Source of the DNA: Brucella cytisi
GTDB lineage: Bacteria; Pseudomonadota; Alphaproteobacteria; Rhizobiales; Rhizobiaceae
Length of the DNA: 64,000 nt
Assembly (NCBI GenBank): GCA_012103075.1
Contig: JAAVLQ010000002.1
Coordinates: 823,001-887,000 of the forward strand
Reading direction: 5' to 3'
Below are positions 20,539 to 32,950 of the stretch, piece by piece. The notes under the pieces were generated by a model. That model did not search any database, was not told where the DNA came from, and was given only the letters and a program-made list of their open reading frames with translations. Numbering within the stretch: position 1 is the stretch's first letter; every line of letters starts with the position of its first letter. The translations under genes and the position numbers were made by a program.

Positions 20539-21953
20539 ATGACGGATACGCTTCTTGAAGGAAAAGCTGGGGTACAAGCACGGCCGAATACCACTAGTTC
20601 TGCGAACTCCGGCTTCCGTGCCTTCATCACACGGCTTCATTTCTATCTCGGCCTGTTTGTTGGTCCTTTTATCTTGATTGCAGCTGTGACGGGCACGCTT
20701 TATGTGCTGACGCCTCAGCTTGAAAACTACATCTACCGCGACCAGTTGCGTACCGCATCACTTGGAACCTTGCAGCCATTGGCGGACGGTGAAGGCGGCC
20801 GAAGCCTTTATAGGCGAGGGCCCAAAACTTTTGCCGTGAGGCCTTCAATTGCGCCCGGCTGGAATACACGGGTCATGTTCACCCAGCCCGGATTGGGAGA
20901 ATCTGAAAGCCGGGCAATCTTCATCGATCCCGTCACGCTGGCCGTAAAGGGCGACCTCGTTGCCTATGGCACAAGTGGGACCTTGCCGTTTCGCGCGGGG
21001 ATCGACTACCTACACCGCAATCTGATGCTTGGGGATTTTGGGCGTTACTACAGTGAACTCGCTGCATCCTCGGCTGTGGATCGCGGCTCTAGGCGGCACT
21101 CTGCTTTGGTGGTGGAATCGGAAGATCCGGCGAAAACAAAACAAACGAAAAATCTCCACCTGAAGACCCGCCGCTTTCACAGTCAGGTCGGTATCTGGAT
21201 AGCTGTCGGTCTTTTTGTTCCTTTCGGCAACCGGCATGACCTCGTCGCAATTGGCGGGGAAAGGATTGATCAGTTCAGAGCGGCGGTTGGCTGGATTACG
21301 CCTTCAGTTTCGACAGTTCTGAATAAGGCGACAGAATCTAGCCAAGAGAGTGCGCATCAGGACCATGGCGGCATGCCGATGCCGTCCGGAACAGGAGATG
21401 TGCAGGATCATGTCAGACAGCTGGATAGTGTTTATCTGGCTGCACAACAGGCAGGCCTCGATCTGCCGATGCTTGAAATCCGACTGCCCCGTTCATCGGA
21501 TCAAGGCTGGCTGGTGCGTGAATATGACCGTTCCCGCCGACACAAGTGGATACGGTTGCTCTCGATCCCCGAAATATGGAGGTTATCAGTCGAGCTGACT
21601 TCGAGAGTTTTCCGCTTATCGCAAAATTGATCCGCTGGGGTATCGATCTCCATATGGGTGTCCTGTTCGGGGTAACTAATCAGATCGTGATGGCTGCGCT
21701 CGGCCTCTCGCTGATTGTGATGATTGTCTATGGCTATCGCATCTGGTGGCAGCGTCGCCCGCCTGCCGGATCAATGCCCAGAACGTTGATTGCAAGCTGG
21801 AGACGTCTCACTGCCGCGCAACAGATTGGGATCGTAATCGCTGCTGTATTTGTAGGTTGGACGCTGCCATTGGTCGGTATCAGTCTGATTGCATTCTTGC
21901 TGGTTGATTCCGTGCGCTGGTGGTTTGGCGGTCAAAAACCTGCCGGGCGCTAG
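20539..21953 (+). CDS. PepSY-domain iron-regulated membrane protein (frameshifted)
   Basis: PepSY-associated TM protein. The N-terminal RLHFYLGLFVGPFILIAAVTGTLYVLTPQLENYIY is the family hallmark helix. A His-rich loop (HQDHGGMPMP) and a final membrane region (LGLSLIVMIVYGYRIWWQRRP) follow. The middle runs into other frames near 21080-21110 and 21225, and the last 125 residues are shifted near 21560. Correction gives about 470 aa. RBS AAGGAGGG is followed by ATG 20539. In other bacteria such proteins accompany siderophore receptors and may act as ferric-siderophore reductases; no receptor is adjacent here. Confidence 0.8.
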
Positions 21954-21959
21954 ATCAAA

Positions 21960-21988
21960 AGCTGGCGCCCGTCTTCCGGGCGCCAGCT
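21960..21988. terminator. Strong intrinsic terminator between convergent genes
   Basis: 12-bp perfect stem AGCTGGCGCCCG / CGGGCGCCAGCT with a 5-nt loop. On the minus strand it is followed by TTTTGATC, so it mainly serves acvB. It can also stop the PepSY transcript. Confidence 0.85.
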
Positions 21989-22000
21989 CTGGCTTAATTA

Positions 22001-23413
22001 TCAACTGGCCGGTCGTGGCGGCAATCCGGCACGGACGCGCATCTTTTCCAGAAGACTGGCGGCAATTGGCTCATAATTTTCATCAAAATGATGACCGCCG
22101 GCCAGTTTCATGACTTCCATCCCTTTGAGCTCGGCAGCTGTGCAGGCGGTATCGTCTTCTTCTTCGCCATAGACGCAAACAACCCGATCAAGCGGGATTG
22201 TCGAGATAGCAGGAACGACATCCTTGTCGCCATCCATTCCGAGCCAGCCTTCAATCGAAACACGGAAGGTCGTCGTCGACTCGACACCAAGAAGCCCGAT
22301 CATTTTCGTCCGGTCCTGTATGGGAGGGTCGAGATATTTCCGTGCAAAGGGGAATGTATCGGCGCCGAATGAGTAGCCCAGAACTGCAACCGGCAATTTG
22401 TTCGTCGGGTCGGCCTTCTTGATCATGGCCGTCGTGTCATTGGCTGTTTCTTCCGGCGTTCGTTCCGACCAGAAATAGCGAAGCGAATCCACACCGATCA
22501 CGTGAACGCCATGAGCCTGCAGCCATTCACCAATGGATTTGTCGAGATCTCGCCAGCCACCATCACCCGAATAGAAAACGGCAACCATATCGGCTTTGCC
22601 GCCTTTGGCGGGAAGATCGACGATAGGCAGGGCTTCGTTCTTGGCATCCTGATCCGCCATGGCGACGACATTGTCGACAGCCATTTTCAGCCGAGCAGGA
22701 AATTCCGGAGCGGATTGAAGCACGGCGACATTTTCCCGGCGGGCTGTAACCGGATTGTTGACCGGCGATCCGCTGGGACCGACCACAAGGGCAGGGGCGG
22801 GAATTGCCGCGTTGAAGCCATAGATGAAGCCGCCATCGGGCGCCTTGGTCGCTTCGGCTTTCTCGGTGCAGGAAGGCAGACGGGTCTTGGCTGGGACCGG
22901 ATCAAGCGATACGGCGCCTGCAATCGTCGCATCGGGAGAATCCGAGGCTGCGGCATATGCGATGGTAGCGCCTTGTCCAACACCTGTCAGAACGGGATGA
23001 AAATAGACGCCCAAATCAAGTCCACGCAGAGCCTCCTTGGCAATGGCTTCGAAATCAGAGTCGAGATAGTTGCAATCGCCATCTTCCTTATCGAGTGCGG
23101 CGCGCCACGGGCTAAGCTCGACCGGCAGAACGATCATGTTCCGGGCAAGCATGGCGTCCATGAAGCTTTTCTCCCGGTCGCTCATACCTCCTTCGTCACT
23201 TAGTAAAATCGCAAGGCCGACGGGGTCGTTCTTAGGCATGTAGACCGGAATATTGGACAGTCTTTCAGCACTGGCGTGGATGACCGGTTCATCGGAATCG
23301 GTGATTTTCGTCCAGAGTCGGGCGAACTTGCCTGTATGTATTGCGCCATACGCGCCCACCGCAGCCACCAACGCCAGTCCAAGAAAAATGAAGAGAACGC
23401 GTCTTTTCGTCAT
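22001..23413 (-). CDS. acvB: AcvB/VirJ-family lysyl-phosphatidylglycerol hydrolase
   Basis: 470 residues, intact. A signal/membrane anchor ([24 protein letters not shown]) precedes two alpha/beta-hydrolase-like VirJ regions. The second carries [32 protein letters not shown] (nucleophile elbow GYSFG) and [12 protein letters not shown] (catalytic His). AcvB of Agrobacterium hydrolyses lysyl-phosphatidylglycerol in the periplasm and supports virulence (established). The start overlaps the lpiA stop by 4 bp (ATGA), forming an lpiA-acvB operon that makes and degrades the same lipid. Confidence 0.92.
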   Translation of the reverse strand: MTKRRVLFIFLGLALVAAVGAYGAIHTGKFARLWTKITDSDEPVIHASAERLSNIPVYMPKNDPVGLAILLSDEGGMSDREKSFMDAMLARNMIVLPVELSPWRAALDKEDGDCNYLDSDFEAIAKEALRGLDLGVYFHPVLTGVGQGATIAYAAASDSPDATIAGAVSLDPVPAKTRLPSCTEKAEATKAPDGGFIYGFNAAIPAPALVVGPSGSPVNNPVTARRENVAVLQSAPEFPARLKMAVDNVVAMADQDAKNEALPIVDLPAKGGKADMVAVFYSGDGGWRDLDKSIGEWLQAHGVHVIGVDSLRYFWSERTPEETANDTTAMIKKADPTNKLPVAVLGYSFGADTFPFARKYLDPPIQDRTKMIGLLGVESTTTFRVSIEGWLGMDGDKDVVPAISTIPLDRVVCVYGEEEDDTACTAAELKGMEVMKLAGGHHFDENYEPIAASLLEKMRVRAGLPPRPAS

Positions 23414-26028
23414 TTGCGGATGAACTCCAGAGGACTGCCATTGATGAGGGTTGTGGCATCGAGAAGCGCGCGCGGCGTTTCCGAGCCACCCGGGCAAACC
23501 ATGTAATGCGGGGTCCAGACTGGATCGAACTTTTCCTTGAAAGCTTTCAGTCCGTCAAAATGATAGAGATCGGCCCCACGCTTGTAGATGAAGGAGCCGA
23601 AACGGTTCCAGCGGGACGCCAGCCTGCTACCGCTCAGGCCGGAAAGCGGGGCAGCACCAAGATTGAACCACTTGTAACTTTCTTCCTTGCTGGCCATCAG
23701 CAGTTTTGCAAACAGCGCGTCCATCAGAAGCTTGTGTACATTGGGCATGTAACGCATGAGGTCGACGGTGATTTCATACTTGTCCGCACCACGCCACATA
23801 TTGGCGAAAGCCACGATTTCTCCGTCACTTTTCAGCACTGCGACGTCGAAGCGTTTCATGTATTCGTCATCGAAGTACCCCAGCGAGAAGCCTTTCTCGC
23901 TGCCCGACTTGAAATCGAGCCACGCATCGGAAATCTCGCGCAGGCGTGGAATGAGTGGCGGTACGTCGGCCGCCGGAATGATTTCAAACGTAAGGCCGTC
24001 CTTGTCGATCTTGCGGTCGGCATAGCGGAATGGCTGGCGACGCGGACCATCGAGCGAGAAATTGGCGAGATCAACGCGGGCGACTTCGCCGAGCTTCAGG
24101 GCAATCAGTCCCATATCCAGAAACAGGGGCAGGCTTTGCGGGCCGACACCGTAGAATACGGTTCGCAGGGCAAGCTCGTCGGCCAGTGCGTGAAATGACC
24201 ATGCAAGCTCCTTAGCCGTCTGTTCCCGGCCTATGGGTTCTCCAAAGCGCAATCAGGCTGCCCCCTGATTGCGCATACATGATGAAGGCGCTCTTGTCTG
24301 GCGCGAGGAGGAATTGCTTGTCACCAAGCATTGCCAAAGCGGCATCCGTATGTGGCCATTGGGCAACGAGATCCGGCACGACATCAGGTATGGAATAATC
24401 CACCTTGCGTTTGCGGTGACCAGCCCGGTTGATAATCGAGTAAAGGCCCACTGCAGCGACCACGGCGAAGACAAGGACAGTCGCACGCAAAACCGGGGCG
24501 CATTGCCGTTCCATGCGAAATCCCACCAGAGGTCATTGGAATATTCCACGTGACGATAGACGAAGAAGCCGAGCCATGTTGAGACAAGCACCGTCGTGCC
24601 GACGGTCGCGATCCAGTTCCAGCTTAAATCGAACGGTCCGGAAATCGGGCGGCGATAGAACGAATCCCGGAAGCCCCAAAGTGTGAATGCAGAAATGCAA
24701 AGGATGGTCGCTTCTTCCCAGTCAAGGCCTTTGGCGAGGGAAAAGACAGCGCCGCTGAGGAGGAGGATTAGTGCTGCTACCCACGCACGTGCAAGCCGCT
24801 TAGACAGACCGCGTGCAACGATCAGCAGCGCGACTCCGACGAGGCTGGCGGCAAGATGCGACATTTCCATGAAAGATTCAGGAACAATGTCGGAGAGCAA
24901 TTTTACGCGGTAGCGGAGGTCTGGTGTCGCACCGGACACCAGAAGAATGATGCCGCCGAGAAAGATGATGCTGGCAGAAAGGCTCGGGATGAGTGGCTCG
25001 ACCAGACGTTTGGCGAAGCGCGCCTGCTTGCCGAGCATATGGCGCCGCCGCATGACCTCCCATATGAGAATGCCTGCGGTCGCTACAACGAGCGGCATAA
25101 CCGTATAGATAAGACGGTAGGCGAGAAGCCCCGCAATTGCATCCGGCTTCCCGCCTAGGCCGAGTCCAGCAATGATTGTCGCTTCAAATGCGCCTAGACC
25201 GCCCGGAGCATGACTGGCAATACCCAGCACGATGGCGATGACATAGACCAACGCGAAAACCGCAAAGCTTGGCACTGCGTCGGCAGGCATGAGCACATAG
25301 AGTGTAGCGGCAGCTGCGCCCACGTCCACAAGCCCGGCAAAGATCTGGGTCAGAGCGCCTTTTGAGTTCGGCAAGCGCAGACTGAACGAACCCACCGTAA
25401 AACTACGCTGTCCATAAGACAGCCAGTAGATCAGCCAGCCGATGCCACCCAGAATGGCGATACCGGCGACGATATCGATTCGGGAATCGATGGTGGAAAG
25501 CCGGGGAACATCCTGCGGGTCGATGAGAAGCGCTGCACCGACCATGATGATCAGTGCGAACCAGATCGCGAACCATGATGTCCCGACAATCTTGCCGATA
25601 TCGGCAAGGCTAACACCCTCCGCAGCATAGATGCGATAACGCAATGCGCCGCCGGTCAGCAGGGAAAACCCAAGCGCGTTGGAGATTGCGTAGCCGGCAG
25701 CACCTGCGATGGCAGCGATGCGGCGCGGTATCTGGTTGGGCGCAATCGTATCGACAGCCACCACATCGTAGAGTGCGACGGCTGCGTAGCTCAGAACTGT
25801 GAAGAACACAGCTAAACCAAGTGTCGTCCACGAAATGTCGTGGAAGGCAGCGAGTGTTTCCGTGCGAGACGTATTCTGGAGCAGATTCTCCAGCACATAG
25901 ATCGCCAGCAGCGCAATGGCGATGCCCGCTATTGGAAACAGAAAATGTTGGTATCGCTTGAGCCAGCCAGAATGTCTTGTCGACGTTGCAGGTGGTGTTG
26001 AAGGCACTTCATCATCAATAAGGCTCAT
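23410..26028 (-). CDS. lpiA: Phosphatidylglycerol lysyltransferase LpiA/MprF (frameshifted)
   Basis: Transfers lysine from Lys-tRNA to phosphatidylglycerol and flips the product. The N-terminal multi-span flippase domain includes [22 protein letters not shown] and [19 protein letters not shown]. The C-terminal synthase domain has FADMW-like [20 protein letters not shown] and [12 protein letters not shown]. Shifts near 24490 and 24245 (one T too many in CTTTGG on the minus strand) break the junction. Corrected length is about 870 aa, the MprF size. It probably confers cationic-peptide and acid resistance. Start is either ATG 26028 or TTG 26052. Confidence 0.92.
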
Positions 26029-26200
26029 AGGAACGTCGTCCAGTTGGAGCAATATATTATAAATCGCGCAATGATCTCGATTTAGGGCGAACTTGTGTTC
26101 GAGCGAGATGCCGCATTGAAAATATTCTAAGTAGAGCAGAATCTAGTCTATATAAGCCTGTGGTTTGGCCAGCCGCTTGATGAACTGAAAAGAGGTGTTG

Positions 26201-26949
26201 GTGCTCGATATTTCATATATGACCGCAGCCGGAGCCGGTGCACTGTCGTTCCTGTCGCCCTGTGTTCTCCCGCTCGTGCCGCCTTATCTGTGTTATATGG
26301 CGGGCGTGAGCGTTGAAGATTTTCGCGCAGATAAGGCGACAGCCGTTGCCGCCGCGCCTTCAGCGCGCCGTTCGTTGGCATTTGCGGCAATTTGTTTTGT
26401 TCTCGGTTTCACAACTGTTTTGTGGCGCTCGGCGCTGGAGCTTCGTCCATCGGCGCCTTCCTGCGCGCATGGCAGCAGGAGATCGCAATCGTTGCGGGCG
26501 TCGTCATCATATTGATGGGACTGAACTTTCTTGGCATCTTGCGTTTCTCGTTCCTGTCCCGCGAAGCTCGTTTTCAGGCACGCAACGCTCCGGCATCGCC
26601 GCTTGGAGCCTATGTCATGGGACTGGCATTCGCCTTCGGCTGGACGCCGTGCATCGGGCCTGTTCTTGGGCCGATTCTGACGCTTGCAGGCGGCAGCAGC
26701 ACGGTTGGTGAGGGCGCGTTATTGCTGGCAACCTATTCGCTTGGCCTTGGCATTCCGTTTTTGATTGCCGCCCTTTTTTCCGGCGCATTCATGCGGTTTC
26801 TTTCACGTTTCCGCGTGCATCTCGGCAAGGTGGAGAAAGCAATGGGCGCGCTTCTGGTCGCTGCAGGTGTCCTGTTCCTGACCGGAGGCATGCAATCCTT
26901 CTCGTTCTGGCTGCTTGAGAATTTCCCCGCGCTCGGACGGTTAGGTTAA
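26201..26949 (+). CDS. ccdA: CcdA-family thiol-disulfide membrane protein (one frameshift)
   Basis: Transports reducing equivalents across the membrane for cytochrome c maturation or related thiol reduction. The two reactive-Cys helices are visible: [19 protein letters not shown] and [20 protein letters not shown]. Six hydrophobic segments are expected. One T is missing in the T4 run at 26418-26421, which would otherwise read [15 protein letters not shown]. Corrected length is about 248 aa. There are three consecutive start codons (GTG, TTG, GTG at 26195-26203); the last has the best spacing from AAAAGAGG. Confidence 0.85.
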
Positions 26950-27029
26950 AGGTTTGGCAGCAGCCCGTAAGTTTTCATAGACGCTTTGATGTTAAGAGCG
27001 AAAATCATCTCAATTTTCTGGACGATACC

Positions 27030-28393
<1,364 letters not shown>

Positions 28394-28413
28394 GTCGTCC
28401 AATTGTTTAATCG

Positions 28414-28438
28414 AACGGCAATCCCCGGGTTTGCCGTT
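28414..28438 (+). terminator. Possible terminator/attenuator between glmU and glmS
   Basis: Hairpin AACGGCAA-TCCCCGGGT-TTGCCGTT located 20 bases after glmU. No U-tract follows (CTGCGTT), so it may be a processing or attenuator stem rather than a full terminator. Confidence 0.45.
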
Positions 28439-28499
28439 CTGCGTTAGAAATCTTTAAACCGCAAAACAACACGCCTGAACGTCGGATTTGGAGCAGCCT

Positions 28500-30324
28500 A
28501 TGTGTGGAATTATCGGCATCATCGGAAATAACGAAGTCGCTCCGCTTCTTGTGGATGCACTGAAGCGACTTGAATATCGCGGCTATGATTCTGCCGGTAT
28601 TGCCACACTACAGAATGGCAGGCTCGACCGGCGCCGTGCGGAAGGCAAGCTGGTCAATCTGGAAAAGCGCACGGCCGGAGAGCCGCTTCCCGGCGTTATC
28701 GGTATCGGCCATACCCGTTGGGCTACGCACGGCAAGCCTGTGGAACGCAATGCGCATCCGCACATTACCGATCGTCTCGCGGTCGTCCACAACGGCATCA
28801 TCGAGAACTTCGCCGAGCTTCGCACCATGCTTGAGGCGGAAGGCTACAAGTTCCAGACGGAAACCGATACCGAAGCGGTTGCGCATCTGGTGACCCGCGA
28901 ACTGACAAAGGGCAAGTCTCCGGTTGAAGCCGTGCGCGACAGTCTGCCGATGCTGCATGGTGCCTTCGCACTCGCTTTCCTGTTTGAGGGTGACGAAGAA
29001 CTCTTGATCGGAGCGCGCCGGGGGCCTCCACTCGCCGTCGGTTACGGTGAGGGCGAAATGTTCCTCGGTTCCGACGCTATCGCACTTTCGCCTTTCACGG
29101 ATACTATCGCCTATCTCGAAGATGGCGACTGGGCCGTGCTGACGCGCAAGGGTGTGATCGTTTACGACGAAAACAACAGTGAAGTTGAGCGGCCGATCCA
29201 GAAGACGCAGACGGCGAATATGCTCGTCTCCAAGGGCAATCACCGTCACTTCATGCAGAAAGAGATGTTCGAGCAGCCGGAAGTCATTTCCCACACGCTC
29301 GCCAATTATCTCGACTTCACGACGGGCAAGGTTCGTCAGGAAGCCATTGATATCGATTTCAGCAAGATCGATCGCCTGACGATTTCTGCTTGCGGTACGG
29401 CCTACTATGCGGCTTCTGTTGGCAAATACTGGTTTGAGCAGATCGCGCGTCTGCCAGTTGACAGCGATATCGCTTCCGAATTCCGCTATCGCGAAATGCC
29501 TCTTTCGAGGGATTCGCTGGCGATGTTCGTGTCCCAGTCGGGCGAAACAGCTGATACGCTGGCGTCGCTACGCTACTGCAAGTCGCAAGGATTGAAGATT
29601 GCCGCCGTCGTGAATGTCACCGGCTCGACCATTGCGCGTGAATCCGATGCTGTCTTCCCGACGCTTGCGGGCCCAGAAATTGGCGTTGCTTCCACCAAGG
29701 CCTTTACCTGCCAGCTTTCGGCCATGGCCTCGCTGGTAATTGCGGCTGCAAAATCGCGTGGCGCAATCGATGATAAGCGGGAACAGGAACTGGTACGCCA
29801 GCTTTCCGAAGCGCCGCGTTTCATCAACCGTGTTCTGAAGCTTGAAGACCAGATCGCTGCGGTCTGCCATGAACTGGCCAAGGTCAATCATGTGCTTTAT
29901 CTCGGTCGCGGCACGTCTTTCCCGCTGGCGATGGAAGGCGCGCTGAAGCTCAAGGAAATTTCTTATATCCACGCTGAAGGCTATGCCGCTGGCGAGTTGA
30001 AGCATGGCCCGATTGCGCTGATCGATGAAACCATGCCGGTTATCGTTATCGCGCCGTCTGATCGTCTCTATGAGAAGACGGTTTCCAACATGCAGGAAGT
30101 TGCAGCACGCGGCGGTCGCATCATTCTCATCACCGACAAGAAGGGCGCTAAAGCCGCAAGCATCGATACGATGGCAACCATCGTTCTGCCGGATGTGCCG
30201 GAATTCATCACGCCGCTCGTCTATGCGCTGCCGATCCAGATGCTGGCTTATCATACAGCCGTTCTGATGGGGACGGATGTCGATCAGCCACGCAATCTCG
30301 CAAAAGTCGGTAACTGTCGAGTGA
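28500..30324 (+). CDS. glmS: Glutamine-fructose-6-phosphate aminotransferase GlmS (frameshift at C-terminus)
   Basis: Makes glucosamine-6-phosphate. Start ATG 28500 places catalytic Cys next to Met (MCGIIGIIGN), required after Met removal. The glutaminase domain has GHTRWATHGKP and the two SIS domains have SACGTAYYAASVGKYWFEQ and FVSQSGETADTLASLRYCK. The end should read LAKSVTVE and stop with TGA at 30322. One A too many in the A4 run (30302-30305) changes the last residues in this read. Corrected length 607 aa. No glmS ribozyme is seen upstream, as expected outside Firmicutes. Confidence 0.96.
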
Positions 30325-30362
30325 AATCAGCTTATTATAGCAAAATCTTGATAAGTTAATAG

Positions 30363-30388
30363 AAATGGCGGCTGATGGCCGCCATTTT
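30363..30388. terminator. Bidirectional terminator glmS / recG
   Basis: Stem AAATGGCGGC-TGAT-GGCCGCCATTTT lies between the convergent glmS and recG ends, with A- and T-tracts on either side. Confidence 0.85.
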
Positions 30389-30389
30389 G

Positions 30390-32497
30390 CTATCCTGCTC
30401 TCAGGAGCCTGATCGCTTCGTCGCGCCCGAAAAGATATAGCAACACGCGCAGTGCTTGTCCGCGTTCGTATTCCAGATCTGGATCGCTTGTCAGAATATA
30501 GCGCGCATCCTTGCGGGCGATTTCCAGAAGATCACCATGCGCTTCGATGGAAGCCAAGCGGAAGCCCGGAGTGCCGGATTGCCGCGTGCCGAGCAATTCG
30601 CCTTCGCCACGCAGTTTCAAATCTTCTTCCGCGATACGAAAACCGTCTTCCGTCTCGCGCATGACCTTCAGCCGGGCTTGTGCGATTTCGCCCAGCGGGC
30701 CTTTGTAAAGCAGCAGGCAGGTCGACGGTTTGTCGCCGCGCCCCACGCGACCGCGCAGCTGGTGCAGTTGCGACAGGCCGAAACGTTCGGCATGTTCGAT
30801 AACAATGATCGTCGCATCGGGCACATCTACGCCGACTTCGATCACAGTGGTCGCGACCAGTACCCGCGTTTCGCCCTGCTTGAATGCCCGCATGGCTTCG
30901 TCTTTTTCAGCCCCGCTCATGCGGCCATGGACGAGACCGATGCGATCCCCAAAGACGGGTTTGAGGCTTTCGAAACGTTCCTCCGCCGAAGTCAGTTCAA
31001 CGACTTCGGATTCTTCAACGAGCGGGCAAATCCAGTAGATTTTCTGTCCTTCTGCCACAGCTTTTCGGATGCGCTCGACAAGTTCACTCATACGCTCCAT
31101 TGGCACAATGGCGGTCGTAATGGGCTGGCGTCCGGCAGGCTTCTCGGTCAGTTTCGACACGTCCATATCGCCAAAGGCGGTGAGGACGAGGGTACGCGGA
31201 ATGGGCGTAGCCGTCATGACCAGCATATCCGGTGCAGAACCCTTTGCGGTCAGCATCAGGCGTTGGTGCACGCCGAAGCGATGCTGTTCATCGATGATGA
31301 CCAGAACGAGGTCGTGATACTCGACCTTTTCCTGAAACAGCGCGTGTGTACCGATGACGATATCGATTTCGCCAGTTTTCAATCCTTCGAGAACTGCATT
31401 CCTGTCACGGCCCTTTTCGCGACCGGTCAGAAGGGCGGCTTTCAATCCCGCTTTCTCCGCAAGCGGCGTGATGGTTGCAAAATGCTGACGGGCGAGAACT
31501 TCCGTAGGCGCCATGAGTGCTGACTGTCCACCAGATTCTGCGGCGTGGGCCATGGAAAGCAATCCAACGACCGTCTTGCCGGAGCCGACATCGCCCTGCA
31601 AAAGCCGCAACATGCGCTCCGGCGATTTAAGATCTGTGATGATTTCGCGAACAGCCTGATCCTGCCCCTTGGTCAAGCGATAGGGCAGGTGGCGCATGAT
31701 TTCGGCGACGATGCGTCCCGTGCCCTCCAATGGACGACCGGAAAGCCGCCGTGTTTTAGCGCGAACAAGGGCGAGTGCCAATTGTCCGGCCAGAAACTCG
31801 TCATATGCAAGCCTGCGCCGCGAAATGCTTTCAAGCGCGATATCCGACGGGTCTTCCGGCAGGTGAAGCGTGTTCAGCGATTGCTGGAAACTGGTGAAGC
31901 GCTCCCGCGCCAGCAACGGGCCGTCGATCCATTCCGGCAGCGGGGGCACGCGGGCCAGTGCTTCCTTGACGGCGCGCGCCAATGTCTTTGGCGACAGACC
32001 CGCGGTCAACGGATAGACCGGTTCGACCATCGGCAGATTGGCTGCATCTTCCGGGCTCGCAATATAGTCCGGGTGGACCATGGAGGCGCGACCGTTGAAC
32101 CATTCCACCTTGCCCGAGACGATGACAGTCTCACCTTCAGGCAGCATTTTTTGCAACCACGGCAATTGCGCATGGAAGAAGGTCAGCGCGATTTCGCCGG
32201 TGTCGTCATGAGCGAAGACGCGATGCGGAACATTGCCACGCCCGGGTGGTGCAGGCTGATGCTGGTCTACGATGACTTCCAGCGTGACGATTGCACCTTC
32301 CTGAGCAAGCGCGATACCGGGCCGATTGCGTCGGTCGATCACGCTGTGCGGTGCCAGAAACAGGAGCTGACCGACCTTGGGCTCCGCGCCCGGTATGTCG
32401 GTGCCAAGCAGTTTGCCAAGCAGGGCGGCAACCTTCGGGCCAATGCCGGAAAGCGAACGAACGGAAGCAAAAATGGATCGAGCATGGATGGGCGCAT
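30390..32497 (-). CDS. recG: ATP-dependent DNA helicase RecG (one frameshift near the start)
   Basis: Branch-migration helicase for stalled forks and recombination. It has wedge/OB-fold N-terminus (VRSLSGIGPKVAALLGKLL), Walker A LLQGDVGSGKTVVGL, DEQHRFG helicase motif II, TATPIPRTL motif III, and HGRMSGAEKDE plus QLRGRVGRG of the second helicase domain. The start ATG 32497 (MRPSMLDP) joins the main frame if one T is added opposite the A5 run at 32469-32473. Without correction the frame has a spurious N-terminal extension to 32801. Corrected length about 702 aa. Confidence 0.95.
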
Positions 32498-32649
32498 GGG
32501 CTTGAGCATTAACTGCTTCGTCCTGCGGTGCAAGGGCGGTGCACAATCTTTCTGTGCTCTTTTTTTGTTCTTGTTGGATAAACGGGTTCCCGTTTGCGGC
32601 GCAGATGCTATATACCAGCAGCAATTTGAATGATTGGAGCTTACCGAGG

Positions 32650-32937
32650 ATGACTGGCAGCACATTGGCGACGGAAAATCTGGATGTACGGCGCCGCAAG
32701 CTTCTGTTTCGGGCGTGGCATCGCGGTATGCGCGAGATGGATTTGATCCTCGGGCAATATGCGGATGAATATATTGTCGGCTTCACCGATCCGCAGCTCA
32801 ATGAGTTCGAGCATATTCTTGAAGTGCTTGACCGCGATCTTCTGAAATGGGTGACGGGTGAAAGCCCGATCCCGACCGATTACGACACGCCTCTGTTCCG
32901 CGATATTGTCGCGTTCCGCGACCGCATAGAATTCTGA
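32650..32937 (+). CDS. sdhE: FAD assembly factor SdhE
   Basis: Small factor that helps covalent FAD attachment to the succinate dehydrogenase flavoprotein. 95 residues, intact, with RRRKLLFRAWHRGMREMDLI containing the RGxxE motif, followed by FEHILEVLDRDLLKWVTG. ATG 32650 follows ACCGAGG. It is divergent from recG and 13 bp upstream of mfd, so sdhE-mfd may be co-transcribed. Confidence 0.93.
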   Translation: MTGSTLATENLDVRRRKLLFRAWHRGMREMDLILGQYADEYIVGFTDPQLNEFEHILEVLDRDLLKWVTGESPIPTDYDTPLFRDIVAFRDRIEF

Positions 32938-32950
32938 GTTCAAGGTTCCC

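Noticed and set aside
30456-32633. Two long plus-strand open frames (355 and 362 codons) opposite recG
   Set aside because: They are antisense shadows of recG, which has all helicase motifs. Their composition (His/Arg/Phe-rich) is typical of reversed coding DNA.
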